64,000 nucleotides of DNA, taken from Rossellomorea arthrocnemi. GTDB lineage: Bacteria; Bacillota; Bacilli; Bacillales; Bacillaceae_B. The notes under the pieces are model-generated. The model was not told the DNA's origin, did no database searches, and was given only the letters and a program-made list of their open reading frames with translations. The translations under genes and the position numbers were made by a program. The stretch covers positions 186,001 through 250,000 of the forward strand of contig NZ_CAJGBF010000003.1 in the NCBI RefSeq assembly GCF_904424705.1, written 5' to 3'. This document shows positions 8,985 through 17,067 of this stretch, one piece after another. The first letter of the stretch is position 1. The number at the start of each line of letters is the position of its first letter.

Positions 8985-9012
8985 CATCTTATGATTAAGA
9001 ATGATTGTTGTT
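8985..9012 (-). promoter_or_regulatory. Possible sigma-K promoter for the CsxC-family gene at 8202
   Basis: On the minus strand an AC core lies 16 nt before CATAAGATG, one mismatch from CATAnnnTA. It is about 28 nt upstream of the start codon. Moderate match. Confidence 0.35.
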
Positions 9013-9086
9013 TGGGCCGAAGCCTATATGTAAAGAGACTAATTATCGGGAACCCGTTACAAACACTTAGGAGAGTAGTATAGAAT

Positions 9087-9130
9087 GAAAAAACACTCCC
9101 TCTACTGTTGTTCTTACAGTAAGGGGAGTG
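9087..9130 (-). terminator. Intrinsic terminator of the 9146 gene
   Basis: Read on the minus strand: CACTCCCCTTACTGT loop ACAGTAGAGGGAGTG then TTTTTT. Confidence 0.85.
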
Positions 9131-9145
9131 CCGGTTACATAACTA

Positions 9146-9925
9146 TTATGCATCTGCGTCTAATGCATCAATACGAACCTGTTGTTTTTGTAATACTTTA
9201 ATGGTGAAGTTAAGGGACATTTTTTCTAGCATATTGTAGAAGTATCCTTCACCTACAGGACCTTCAGATACACGATCTGTTGATTCATCCCACTCTAGAA
9301 TGCTGCTGGAAAGCAGTTCACAATAGGGAAGCTGATTATAGTATTGCGTGCTATATTGATGGAATTGGGAGATGTCGTTTGACAAATATTGATCCTTCTC
9401 AGGATAGCCTGTCCCTAAATCTTGAGCTCTAAAGAAGTCAAATTCCTGTCGATTATTTGTTCTCGGAAGTTGGACTGGTGACTCGAGGGTAATCGTAGTC
9501 ATACATTTAAAAGGGACGCGGACTGTTAATGATTTAATGTCAGAAGATACACATGATCCATCATATCCGGAACCTCCACAAGGTGTGGCATATTGAATGT
9601 TTTTGCGTACATATCCTGATAACAACAATGGAAATTGCGCACCAACACCACTGAAGTCACCATTACTGGTTGGAATAGTCATTAAACGGCACTGAACAAT
9701 TTCCACCTTCTTTTTTACATCTTTAATTTCCATTACAGGTTCTGGAAATGTGATATGTGCTTCAAGATTACTGGATACATTATACACTCCTAGATCTACT
9801 GGAACATGGATAGTCCTTTCGCCTGCCGGGGTAAGAATGGGATCTACTGCCGTGTTATCGCAGTGATCGAGTGATGCAGATTTATCCACATTCACACAGT
9901 TTTTATTCTTATTATAATCACTCAT
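9146..9925 (-). CDS. CsxC-family putative exosporium/coat protein
   Basis: A 259-residue paralogue of the 8202 product: IHVPVDLGVYNVSSNLEAHI, VEIVQCRLMTIP, LLSGYVRKNIQYATPCGG, LTVRVPFKC, NNRQEFDFFRAQDLGTGYPE, QYYNQLPYCELLSSSILEWD and a C-terminal LNFTIKVLQKQQVRI. The ATG at 9925 is preceded by TTAGGAGG. On the minus strand CATACTATA (9968-9976) matches the sigma-K -10 consensus, though the -35 AC spacing is 19 nt. It is transcribed separately from the 8202 gene because a strong terminator lies between them. Expected to be a spore surface structural protein. Confidence 0.82.
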   Translation of the reverse strand: MSDYNKNKNCVNVDKSASLDHCDNTAVDPILTPAGERTIHVPVDLGVYNVSSNLEAHITFPEPVMEIKDVKKKVEIVQCRLMTIPTSNGDFSGVGAQFPLLLSGYVRKNIQYATPCGGSGYDGSCVSSDIKSLTVRVPFKCMTTITLESPVQLPRTNNRQEFDFFRAQDLGTGYPEKDQYLSNDISQFHQYSTQYYNQLPYCELLSSSILEWDESTDRVSEGPVGEGYFYNMLEKMSLNFTIKVLQKQQVRIDALDADA

Positions 9926-10164
9926 TTTTTTTCCTCCTAATTAATTTACAATATTTAAACTACACTTTATAGTATGCTGAACGAATCTATTAAGAGTGGT
10001 TAAATGAATCAGTATAAGAGTGGAAATTTACAAGAGAAAACCATTCTAGTAGAAAATCAAATAATTCATTTCCATTTTACGTTACTAGACTGAAAAAATA
10101 TGACTGGGTACGTGCACAGATGTTTTCTATCCATGCATAGGCTTTAAGGAAGGAGGCGGATGAA

Positions 10165-11346
10165 ATGGATGGGCAAAATTATGTTGCTGTGGACTTAGGA
10201 AACAGCTTTTATAAAGTACTTGCTTCAATAAAAGGTGAAATGACTGAATATTGCATGCCAAATGCAATTGCTTTATTTGATGAAGAATTTTATGAAAAAC
10301 CTTACGACGACGAGGATGTTTTATTACAAGACAATTTGATTGTGGAAGTGAACAGTCAAGCGTTGCATGAGAAAAGAGATATTTTCTATATTGGTAAGGC
10401 AGCAGCGAGACAGCGTAATGTGAGTTTAACATCCTTTAATAATCAGAAAGTAGATGAAGACCGTACTTACACTCTTTTATTCGGCATGGTGGCATTTCAC
10501 GCTGTAATGAACAACCAATCAGAAACAGATGTATCCTTTGAGATAGATCAATTGGCGGTCTCTTTGCCAACTACTCAATATAAAGAGCGCAAAGATACGC
10601 TGAAAAGCCGTCTGATCGGTACTCATACTGTATATCTTCATAAGGTGCCAGGAATGGTCGCTTCTAAAGAAATAGTTGTCCGACTTCATATTAAAGATGT
10701 CATTATCGGGGCAGAAGGAGCCTGTGCATATCTGGCGTTAACTCGAGATAGTGAGACATTAGGTGTTAAAGATGAATCTCTCTTACAGGATTCTGCCAAA
10801 GGGATCCTAATCGGTGATCTGGGAGGGGATTCAGTGGATTTTGTAGGAATAAAAAACAATAAGCCAGTAGCCTCCATTGAAGGTGAGCCATTTGGGATTA
10901 ACCAGTTTTTAGATCATATTATACAGAAAGTCAGTAAGTATGAGTTATACAAATTCGATTCAAGATCCGAACTGGAGGAAAAGCTGGTGGCCGGTCAATC
11001 CGAGTGGTATGTCGAACCCTTCGCGGGTGTGAAAAAGGATATAAGTAAATATATTATTCCACAGTTAAAATCATTGGCCATTAAATATCTGGAGCATTTC
11101 GATAGAGTTAGAAATAGCTCAAATGAAATCAAGGGGGCAGTCAAATACATTGCAGTAGGTGGTGCTGCTAAAATAGCCGAATCTCATATAAGGGAAGCGG
11201 CAGTGAAATGGGCAGAAAGAGGTCGCCCTATTGAATTATTCTTCCCTCCAAATATGGAAAAATTAAATGTGTCAGGATTAATGATACTTGCAAAATTAAA
11301 TCAATTAAAAAACAATCCTGTACATGTCGAATATACAAAAAGCTAA
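10165..11346 (+). CDS. ParM/StbA-type actin-like ATPase
   Basis: 393 residues with the actin/Hsp70 ATPase fold: phosphate-1 loop VAVDLGNSFYKVLASIKGE at residues 6-24, phosphate-2 loop GILIGDLGGDSVDFVGI near 213, and the adenosine-binding VGGAAKI near 332. Length and motifs fit plasmid ParM/StbA/Alp filament proteins rather than MreB. GGAGG lies 8 nt before the ATG. The next gene starts 12 nt after the stop, matching the usual actin-plus-adaptor two-gene plan of plasmid segregation systems. No plasmid replication gene, integrase or obvious centromere repeat array is nearby, and both flanks are spore-layer genes, so this is a chromosomal copy. The job could be segregation relic, cargo positioning or a sporulation filament; unknown. 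Confidence 0.85.
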   Translation: MDGQNYVAVDLGNSFYKVLASIKGEMTEYCMPNAIALFDEEFYEKPYDDEDVLLQDNLIVEVNSQALHEKRDIFYIGKAAARQRNVSLTSFNNQKVDEDRTYTLLFGMVAFHAVMNNQSETDVSFEIDQLAVSLPTTQYKERKDTLKSRLIGTHTVYLHKVPGMVASKEIVVRLHIKDVIIGAEGACAYLALTRDSETLGVKDESLLQDSAKGILIGDLGGDSVDFVGIKNNKPVASIEGEPFGINQFLDHIIQKVSKYELYKFDSRSELEEKLVAGQSEWYVEPFAGVKKDISKYIIPQLKSLAIKYLEHFDRVRNSSNEIKGAVKYIAVGGAAKIAESHIREAAVKWAERGRPIELFFPPNMEKLNVSGLMILAKLNQLKNNPVHVEYTKS

Positions 11347-11358
11347 AGGGTGATGGAT

Positions 11359-11742
11359 ATGCCTAAGAAATATACAGATTATTTTCATGATACGATTCTA
11401 ACGATCCCCGAGAACTTTATTAATGTTAAAACAGGGGAAACAGAAGCCATCACTTCTAAGATACAAGATCAAATCGCTTATCATTCTAAAAATAATACGT
11501 TGATTCATCTTGTTTTTTCTGCTTTGCATGATTATTTTCACGGCACTGAACCTGTTCATAAAAATATGGCATCAGATGCCATATTGGAAGAACTATTAGA
11601 ATTAAAAAGAATGCTGCTCCAAGATGGATATGATTCATCCAAGAGCTTGAAAGAATGCCCGATCGTTAGTCGAAAAGAACCAGACCATACCCCAGTGGAA
11701 TTGAAAGATATTGAAGATCTGCTAGAAGCTTTTGGAGGATAA
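11359..11742 (+). CDS. Small partner protein of the actin-like ATPase
   Basis: A 127-residue acidic protein with no family I can name. Residues 35-95 are predicted helical (DQIAYHSKNNTLIHLVFSAL; DAILEELLELKRMLLQDG), the tail is acidic and ends in DIEDLLEAFGG. It follows the ParM-like gene after a 12-nt gap, with AAAGGG about 8 nt before the ATG at 11359 (a GTG at 11350 overlaps that site). In plasmid systems the second gene encodes the DNA-binding adaptor (ParR/AlfB-like); position argues for this here, but no ribbon-helix-helix is evident by eye. Confidence 0.7.
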   Translation: MPKKYTDYFHDTILTIPENFINVKTGETEAITSKIQDQIAYHSKNNTLIHLVFSALHDYFHGTEPVHKNMASDAILEELLELKRMLLQDGYDSSKSLKECPIVSRKEPDHTPVELKDIEDLLEAFGG

Positions 11743-11775
11743 AAAAGGTGAACGACTTTTGTTCACCTTTTTTTA
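11741..11775. terminator. Bidirectional terminator
   Basis: AAAAAAGGTGAAC loop GTTCACCTTTTTTT between the convergent adaptor-like and CotY/CotZ-like genes. Confidence 0.85.
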
Positions 11776-11798
11776 ATAATGAATATATTCTAATGTTC

Positions 11799-12374
11799 CT
11801 ATAGATGAACGGCGGGAAGACAGGTAATAGCACAGAAACAAGACAAGTCTACAGTTATACAAATACCTGTTTTCATCAAGTCCTCCACACTTTTGTGGTC
11901 TATTTGTTTACATGGTGATGAGAGAGCACACTTACTTTCATGTTTAAGGTGGGCATCGGCTTTATGGTGGTCGGATTTAAATGTCAATAATTCAAGAGTA
12001 GCACATTTATGATCAATTTCTTTTATTTTGAAGACGAAGGTTTCGATGCATTTGAATGTTTTATTCTTATCGGTAGGACAATGATAGGTGGTAACACCAG
12101 TACCCTTAAAAGGATGGCATCCACAATATAATAAAAAGGGGATGGTATTCTTTTTGTGCTTCTTTTTATCACACAATAAATCTTCAATGGATTTCTTGCA
12201 GGATGTATCGCAATCATGATCTTTTTTTACCTTTTCTTGAGCTTCCAGGATTGCTTCTAAAACGTCTTTGACACAATGATCATAATGCTTTGAATGTGAT
12301 GTCCGGCATTTATGGTGTTCATAATCTTCATAATAATAGGTGTCATGGGTCAATGATTTTTGACTACAACTCAT
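11799..12374 (-). CDS. CotY/CotZ/ExsY-family spore coat protein
   Basis: A 191-residue His- and Cys-rich protein. It matches the CotY/CotZ/ExsY family in layout: CVKDVLEAILEAQEKV, a cysteine-bearing spacer (CDTSCKKSIEDLLC), then NTIPFLLYCGCHPFKGTGV, and a C-terminal ICITVDLSCFCAITCLPAVH. Family members self-assemble by disulfides into the crust (B. subtilis CotY/CotZ) or exosporium basal layer (ExsY). About 12 Cys and many His are present. The ATG has AAAGGAGTG upstream. The presence of this gene is the firmest evidence that the surrounding cluster belongs to the spore surface. Which family member it equals (CotY, CotZ or ExsY) is not decidable by eye. Confidence 0.88.
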   Translation of the reverse strand: MSCSQKSLTHDTYYYEDYEHHKCRTSHSKHYDHCVKDVLEAILEAQEKVKKDHDCDTSCKKSIEDLLCDKKKHKKNTIPFLLYCGCHPFKGTGVTTYHCPTDKNKTFKCIETFVFKIKEIDHKCATLELLTFKSDHHKADAHLKHESKCALSSPCKQIDHKSVEDLMKTGICITVDLSCFCAITCLPAVHL

Positions 12375-12771
12375 AGTTTTACACTCCTTTACAATTTACT
12401 ACTAATTATCATACGTTCATAAGGGGAAATTCGATTGAGCCTCTAGCCTAAACGATAAAAATAGATTTTCTAGTACATATTTGATAGTTTTTAGTCTTTA
12501 AGTATTGCTCTTAGCGATGAGGGAGATTACATGTAGAATTGAGGGACTGAATTGAGAGTACATTGAATGAAAGCTATCAAGATAAAGTAGACTTAATAGC
12601 TAAAGATAAGATAGGAATGAAATATTTATCAACACTAACGCGCCTCTATTGTATGTAGCATTGAAAACCTTTATACTATTATAATGTGCAAGAATGTATA
12701 TCCTGTTAATTCGGCCGGTTTTTTAATAGAAGATAAACGGTTTGGTTATAAAGGTAGAAAGGGGATTTTTC
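12375..12771. other. Intergenic region upstream of miaB
   Basis: About 400 nt with no supported gene. It must carry the divergent promoters of the CotY/CotZ-like gene and of miaB; a TATAAT-like hexamer occurs near 12676. I see no riboswitch or repeat. Confidence 0.5.
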
Positions 12772-14337
12772 ATGAACGAAGAACAGCGAAAACATGGACA
12801 ACAATCGAAGTCTGTATCTCCAGCGGACCAAAAATCCGAAAAGGATTTCAGCAAGTACTTTGAAAGTGTCTATATCCCACCGTCGTTAAAAGATGCTAAG
12901 AAGCGTGGGAAAGAAGAAATCCAATATCATAATGACTTTACCATCGATGATCAATATAGGGGCCTCGGGGAAGGTAAGAAATTTTATATACGAACGTATG
13001 GTTGTCAAATGAATGAACATGATACAGAAGTAATGGCAGGTATCTTCATGGCACTGGGCTATGAAGCAACACATTCGACAGACGATGCCGATGTCATCCT
13101 TTTGAATACATGTGCGATTCGTGAAAATGCTGAAAATAAAGTGTTCGGGGAATTGGGACATCTAAAACATTTGAAAAGGGAAAAGCCGGAGCTCTTAATT
13201 GGGGTATGTGGATGTATGTCCCAGGAAGAATCGGTTGTAAATAAAATCCTGAAAACGTATCAGCAGGTGGACATGATCTTTGGAACGCACAATATTCATC
13301 GTCTTCCTAAAATTCTTTCTGATGCGTATATGTCTAAAGCAATGGTAGTAGAGGTATGGTCGAAAGAGGGGGACGTCATTGAGAACCTTCCGAAGGTCCG
13401 CCGTGGTAACATCAAAGCATGGGTCAACATCATGTACGGTTGTGATAAGTTCTGTACTTACTGCATCGTCCCGTATACCCGTGGTAAAGAGAGAAGCCGC
13501 CGTCCTGAAGAGATCATCCAGGAAGTCCGCCACCTTGCTGCCCAGGGCTATCAAGAAATCACTCTCCTTGGACAAAACGTGAATGCATACGGTAAAGATA
13601 TCGAAGACCTCGAGTATGGTTTAGGTGATTTAATGGATGATCTTCGTAAAGTCGATATACCACGTATTCGATTTACAACGAGTCATCCAAGAGATTTTGA
13701 TGATCATTTAATAGAAGTACTTGCCAAGAAAGGAAATCTGGTCGAGCATATTCATTTACCCGTGCAATCCGGTTCGACGGATGTTCTGAAGATTATGGCA
13801 CGTAAGTATACCCGGGAACAATTCTTGGAATTGGTGGGTAAAATTAAGAAAGCTATGCCAGACGTTGCGCTTACAACTGACATCATTGTAGGATACCCAA
13901 ATGAAACCAATGATCAATTTGAAGAAACACTTTCTTTATACAGGGAAGTGGGCTTTGAATCGGCATACACCTATATTTACTCTCCACGGGAGGGCACTCC
14001 TGCAGCGAAGATGAATGACAATGTGCCGATGGAAGTGAAGAAAGAACGACTTCAACGGTTGAATGCAGTTGTGAAAGAGTATTCTGCTGAAGCGATGAAG
14101 CAATATACGGGAAAAATTGTTGAGGTGCTTGTGGATGGGGAGAGTAAGAAAAACCCGGACATTCTTGCAGGCTACACGAGACGAAGTAAGCTCGTAAACT
14201 TCAAGGCTCCTAAAACAGCCATTGGAAAAATAGTGAAAGTAAAGATCACAGATGCCAAGTCATGGTCATTGGATGGGGAAATGGTCGAAGAAGGCTACAT
14301 TGGAACAGAATTTCAAGAAGCGGTAGAGGTGAAATAA
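12772..14337 (+). CDS. miaB: tRNA-2-methylthio-N6-isopentenyladenosine-37 synthase MiaB
   Basis: Radical-SAM methylthiotransferase that adds a methylthio group to i6A37 of tRNAs reading U-starting codons. Domains in order: N-terminal UPF0004 with three cluster cysteines ([36 protein letters not shown]), central radical-SAM domain with CxxxCxxC ([14 protein letters not shown]), and a C-terminal TRAM domain (from about residue 445). 521 residues, with the basic Bacillus N-terminal extension. Start ATG at 12772 follows AAAGGGG. The stop is one base before ymcA, so they are co-transcribed, as in B. subtilis. The substrate is made by MiaA, encoded at 47915 in this window. Confidence 0.95.
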   Translation: MNEEQRKHGQQSKSVSPADQKSEKDFSKYFESVYIPPSLKDAKKRGKEEIQYHNDFTIDDQYRGLGEGKKFYIRTYGCQMNEHDTEVMAGIFMALGYEATHSTDDADVILLNTCAIRENAENKVFGELGHLKHLKREKPELLIGVCGCMSQEESVVNKILKTYQQVDMIFGTHNIHRLPKILSDAYMSKAMVVEVWSKEGDVIENLPKVRRGNIKAWVNIMYGCDKFCTYCIVPYTRGKERSRRPEEIIQEVRHLAAQGYQEITLLGQNVNAYGKDIEDLEYGLGDLMDDLRKVDIPRIRFTTSHPRDFDDHLIEVLAKKGNLVEHIHLPVQSGSTDVLKIMARKYTREQFLELVGKIKKAMPDVALTTDIIVGYPNETNDQFEETLSLYREVGFESAYTYIYSPREGTPAAKMNDNVPMEVKKERLQRLNAVVKEYSAEAMKQYTGKIVEVLVDGESKKNPDILAGYTRRSKLVNFKAPKTAIGKIVKVKITDAKSWSLDGEMVEEGYIGTEFQEAVEVK

Positions 14338-14338
14338 T

Positions 14339-14770
14339 ATGGCAAAGTACACAAAAGACGATATTATGAAGCGTGCAGAAGAGCTTGCAACAATGATTGC
14401 TGATACAGAGGAAGTTGATTTCTTTAAACGGGCGGAAGCACAAATCCATGAAAATCAAAAGGTCCGTGAAATGATCGCCAGTATCAAGAGCTTACAAAAG
14501 CAGGCCGTAAACTTCCAACATTATGGAAAGATCGAAGCTCTAAAAATGGTTGAGGCGAAAATTGAAAACCTCGAAAAAGAAATTGATGAAATTCCAGTGG
14601 TTCAACAATTTAAAGAATCTCAAACAGATGTGAATGATTTACTGCAAATTGTCGCTTCGGTCATCTCTAATAATGTGACGGATCAGATCATCGAAACCAC
14701 CGGGGGAGACCTCCTCCGCGGTGAAACGGGATCACATGTAAAAAACTCAACGCCTGGAAGCTGTTCTTAA
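14339..14770 (+). CDS. ymcA: YmcA (RicA) regulatory protein
   Basis: 143-residue helical protein of the YlbF/YmcA family (Com_YlbF domain), recognised by KYTKDDIMKRAEELATMIAD and IKSLQKQAVNFQHYGKIEAL. In B. subtilis YmcA, YlbF and YaaT form the Ric complex that affects RNase Y-dependent mRNA maturation and so biofilm, competence and sporulation entry. It begins one base after miaB, with GAGGTG at the end of miaB serving as its ribosome binding site. Synteny miaB-ymcA-cotE is the Bacillus arrangement. The C-terminal cysteine region is present. Confidence 0.92.
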   Translation: MAKYTKDDIMKRAEELATMIADTEEVDFFKRAEAQIHENQKVREMIASIKSLQKQAVNFQHYGKIEALKMVEAKIENLEKEIDEIPVVQQFKESQTDVNDLLQIVASVISNNVTDQIIETTGGDLLRGETGSHVKNSTPGSCS

Positions 14771-15028
14771 CTCCAGTGCATGACTGAACGGTAAAATACC
14801 CAGACAAGATGGGAAAATTAAAAAACGATCTTTGCTTAAAGGAATATGCCTTTCTTGCAAAGATCGTTTTTTGTGTTTTGTCTGTTCTTTTAGCAATGAT
14901 TCCTTTTTCGTTTTCGTTGTGCGAACCATGATCGAAAAATCAGGATTTTTGCCCCGGTGAATTGATGCGTCCCGACCTGTATTCCGAATTTGATGATCTC
15001 TTATTTTTCTTGCTTTGCTTTTCGCCAT
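14747..15028 (-). CDS. Small basic conserved protein (function unknown)
   Basis: A 93-codon frame with a very good ribosome binding site (GAGGAGG, 7 nt spacing) before the ATG at 15028. The first 55 residues are strongly basic (MAKSKARKIRDHQIRNTGRD, RTTKTKKESLLKEQ) and look like a small nucleic-acid or ribosome-associated protein. The last 35 codons run through the intrinsic terminator at 14819-14872 and overlap the end of ymcA by 24 nt, which is unusual; the true C-terminus may be shorter if a frameshift sits near the A-run at the terminator. I do not recognise a named family. Confident that a gene starts here, less so about its 3' end. Confidence 0.65.
   Translation of the reverse strand: MAKSKARKIRDHQIRNTGRDASIHRGKNPDFSIMVRTTKTKKESLLKEQTKHKKRSLQERHIPLSKDRFLIFPSCLGILPFSHALELRTASRR
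14819..14872 (+). terminator. Terminator after ymcA
   Basis: AAAAAACGATCTTTGC loop GCAAAGATCGTTTTTT; symmetrical, so it can act on both strands. Confidence 0.85.
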
Positions 15029-15240
15029 ATGTGATTCCTCCTCATTAATATGAACATGAACTCTTGTTTAGTTTACCATTATTTCTATGCTGACGGATAG
15101 TGCATGTCGGAACATTCAATGGGTATTCGCATACAATACATTATCTAAGCAACAATCCCATTATGCAATAAAATTTACTCGCACAAACACCTAGATAGTC
15201 GCATAAGATGAATTGAAAATGAATGAGGAGGTTCGCTCGA

Positions 15241-15777
15241 ATGGCAGAATATAGAGAGATTATTACTAAAGCGGTCGTAGCGAAGGGACGTAAATTTACA
15301 CAGTCTCATCATACGATTTGCCCACCGCATAATCCATCGAGCATTTTAGGCTGCTGGATCATTAATCATCAGTATGAAGCACACAAAGTAGGCAAGAAGG
15401 TTGAAGTTCACGGTTCATACGATATCAACGTATGGTACTCCCACAGTGACAACACAAAGACATCTGTTGTAACCGAAAGAGTAGAATATACAGACTGCAT
15501 TAAATTAAAATACCGTGATCCCGACTGCTTAGATGACATTGAAGTATGTGCCAGAGTACTACAACAGCCTAATTGCTGCGAAGCGGTAATTTCACCAAAC
15601 GGTAACAAAATCATCGTTCACGTTGAACGTGAATTCCTAGTGGAAGTTATCGGAGAAACGAAAGTATGTGTCCTAGTGAATCCGGAAGGTTGTGACGATG
15701 AAGACTGGGATTGTGATTTGGATGATGAAGAGTTTGAAGAGTTAGATCCCGACTTCTTAGAAGGCGACGAAGAATAA
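15241..15777 (+). CDS. cotE: Outer spore coat morphogenetic protein CotE
   Basis: 178 residues, close to B. subtilis CotE (181). Recognised by [55 protein letters not shown] and the acidic C-terminal tail ([20 protein letters not shown]) through which CotE docks to SpoIVA. It nucleates assembly of the outer coat in the mother cell. The ATG at 15241 is preceded by GAGGAGG; an upstream in-frame codon at 15223 lies within the leader. Downstream of ymcA as in B. subtilis, but here the next genes are not mutS-mutL; about 21 kb of accessory genes intervene. Confidence 0.95.
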   Translation: MAEYREIITKAVVAKGRKFTQSHHTICPPHNPSSILGCWIINHQYEAHKVGKKVEVHGSYDINVWYSHSDNTKTSVVTERVEYTDCIKLKYRDPDCLDDIEVCARVLQQPNCCEAVISPNGNKIIVHVEREFLVEVIGETKVCVLVNPEGCDDEDWDCDLDDEEFEELDPDFLEGDEE

Positions 15778-15782
15778 CATTT

Positions 15783-15815
15783 ACTAGGAAGACGGCCTCT
15801 TCCTAGTATTTTCTT
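15783..15815 (+). terminator. Terminator of cotE
   Basis: ACTAGGAAGA loop TCTTCCTAGT followed by T-rich tract. Confidence 0.8.
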
Positions 15816-15854
15816 CTTAGCTAAAAGGCAGGCGGGGGAAGGGAAAGAGTCAGC

Positions 15855-15881
15855 GGGCATCTGTCCAGATGCTCTTTTTTT
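15855..15881 (+). terminator. Second terminator-like hairpin
   Basis: GGGCATCTG loop CAGATGCTC then TTTTTTT, about 40 nt after the cotE terminator. Confidence 0.65.
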
Positions 15882-15883
15882 GT

Positions 15884-15923
15884 GAGAAAAACCAATCACA
15901 ACGACCAAGTGATTGGTTTTCTC
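15884..15923 (-). terminator. Terminator of the YeiH-type gene
   Basis: GAGAAAACCAATCACT loop GTGATTGGTTTTTCTC as read on the minus strand, immediately after the stop. Confidence 0.75.
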
Positions 15924-15924
15924 T

Positions 15925-16917
15925 TTAAAGAATGAGCAATAGACTGATGACAGCGCAAGTGATAGAAGCAATGAATCCTGTAAGGAGAGGCTTATACCCT
16001 AATTGGATAATGTCTTTCACTCTTACTTGAAGTCCTACTGCCGCCATGACCATGATGATCATAAATTTGGACGTGCTCGTAAGGCACGATTCAATAAATA
16101 CTGGAATCAGTCCAAATGTATGAAGGACAGAAACGGATAAAAACAGGAATACAAACCACGGAAAAGCCTTCTTGTAGTTAGTGTCAACTGTACGTGTCTT
16201 CCTCCTCAAAATGAATGGGAGAATAAACATGACGGGAATAAGGAATAATGTCCTGGCAAGCTTGACCGTCGTCGCAACTTCCCCTGCTTCATTTCCAAAT
16301 GCGTAACCAACTGCAACTGCTGAAGAAGTATCATGTACAGCCGTACCCGCCCAGATTCCAAACGATAACTCAGATATGTGTAGAAGATGTCCGATAATGG
16401 GATAGGTAACAAAGGCAATTAAATTAAAGAAGACAATTGTGGACAAGGCATAAGCGGTTTCGTCTTCTTTTGCACCGACAATTCCTTTAACGGCTGAGAT
16501 TGCTGTGGCTCCACAAATACTTGTCCCGATTCCGATCAATAAGGTTAATCTTTTGTCGATACGTAGCCATTTACCCACGAAATAAGTCATGGTAATCCCA
16601 ATGGAAACCGAGAAAAAGATGATCCAAAGTGCTTTCTGGCCAATATCCAGGATATCATAAAGACTTAATCCTACTCCTAGAAAAACGATTGCCACCTTCA
16701 ATAGAACTTTTAAAGTGAAATTAATTCCCGGATTGAATGCTTCAGGGAGTTTCGTTGTGTTTTGGAGGATTGCTCCAATCATGATCGCGAATAATAAGCC
16801 CCCGATCAGTGGAAAAAGGGAACCTAAACTTTTAGATAGTAAACTGATTAATACAATGATGATCATGCCCCAAACTTCTTTTGGAAGAAAGGAATCTTTC
16901 TGTCTGTCATGCTGCAA
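15925..16917 (-). CDS. YeiH/UPF0324-family membrane protein (putative sulfate exporter)
   Basis: 330 residues with about ten hydrophobic segments; glycine-rich IMIGAILQN, ICGATAISAVKGIVGAKEDE and FGIWAGTAVHDTSSAVAVGY are characteristic of the UPF0324/YeiH family. Annotated in databases as a putative sulfate exporter, which is weakly supported. Start is a TTG at 16917 with AAGGAG about 10 nt before it; no in-frame ATG is better placed. It stands alone, convergent with cotE and divergent from topB. Physiological substrate unknown. Confidence 0.85.
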   Translation of the reverse strand: MQHDRQKDSFLPKEVWGMIIIVLISLLSKSLGSLFPLIGGLLFAIMIGAILQNTTKLPEAFNPGINFTLKVLLKVAIVFLGVGLSLYDILDIGQKALWIIFFSVSIGITMTYFVGKWLRIDKRLTLLIGIGTSICGATAISAVKGIVGAKEDETAYALSTIVFFNLIAFVTYPIIGHLLHISELSFGIWAGTAVHDTSSAVAVGYAFGNEAGEVATTVKLARTLFLIPVMFILPFILRRKTRTVDTNYKKAFPWFVFLFLSVSVLHTFGLIPVFIESCLTSTSKFMIIMVMAAVGLQVRVKDIIQLGYKPLLTGFIASITCAVISLLLIL

Positions 16918-17067
16918 AATTCATTAGCTCCTTTATAGAAAATGACCACCTTCTAGTATAGTACAATCTCTTCAAAGAGGTGAACCAAAATGCCCTACGC
17001 CATTTATTGTATGTTAAACTAGAAAAGATATATCAAATATACACCGAGTAATGAAAGGATTTTGAAC

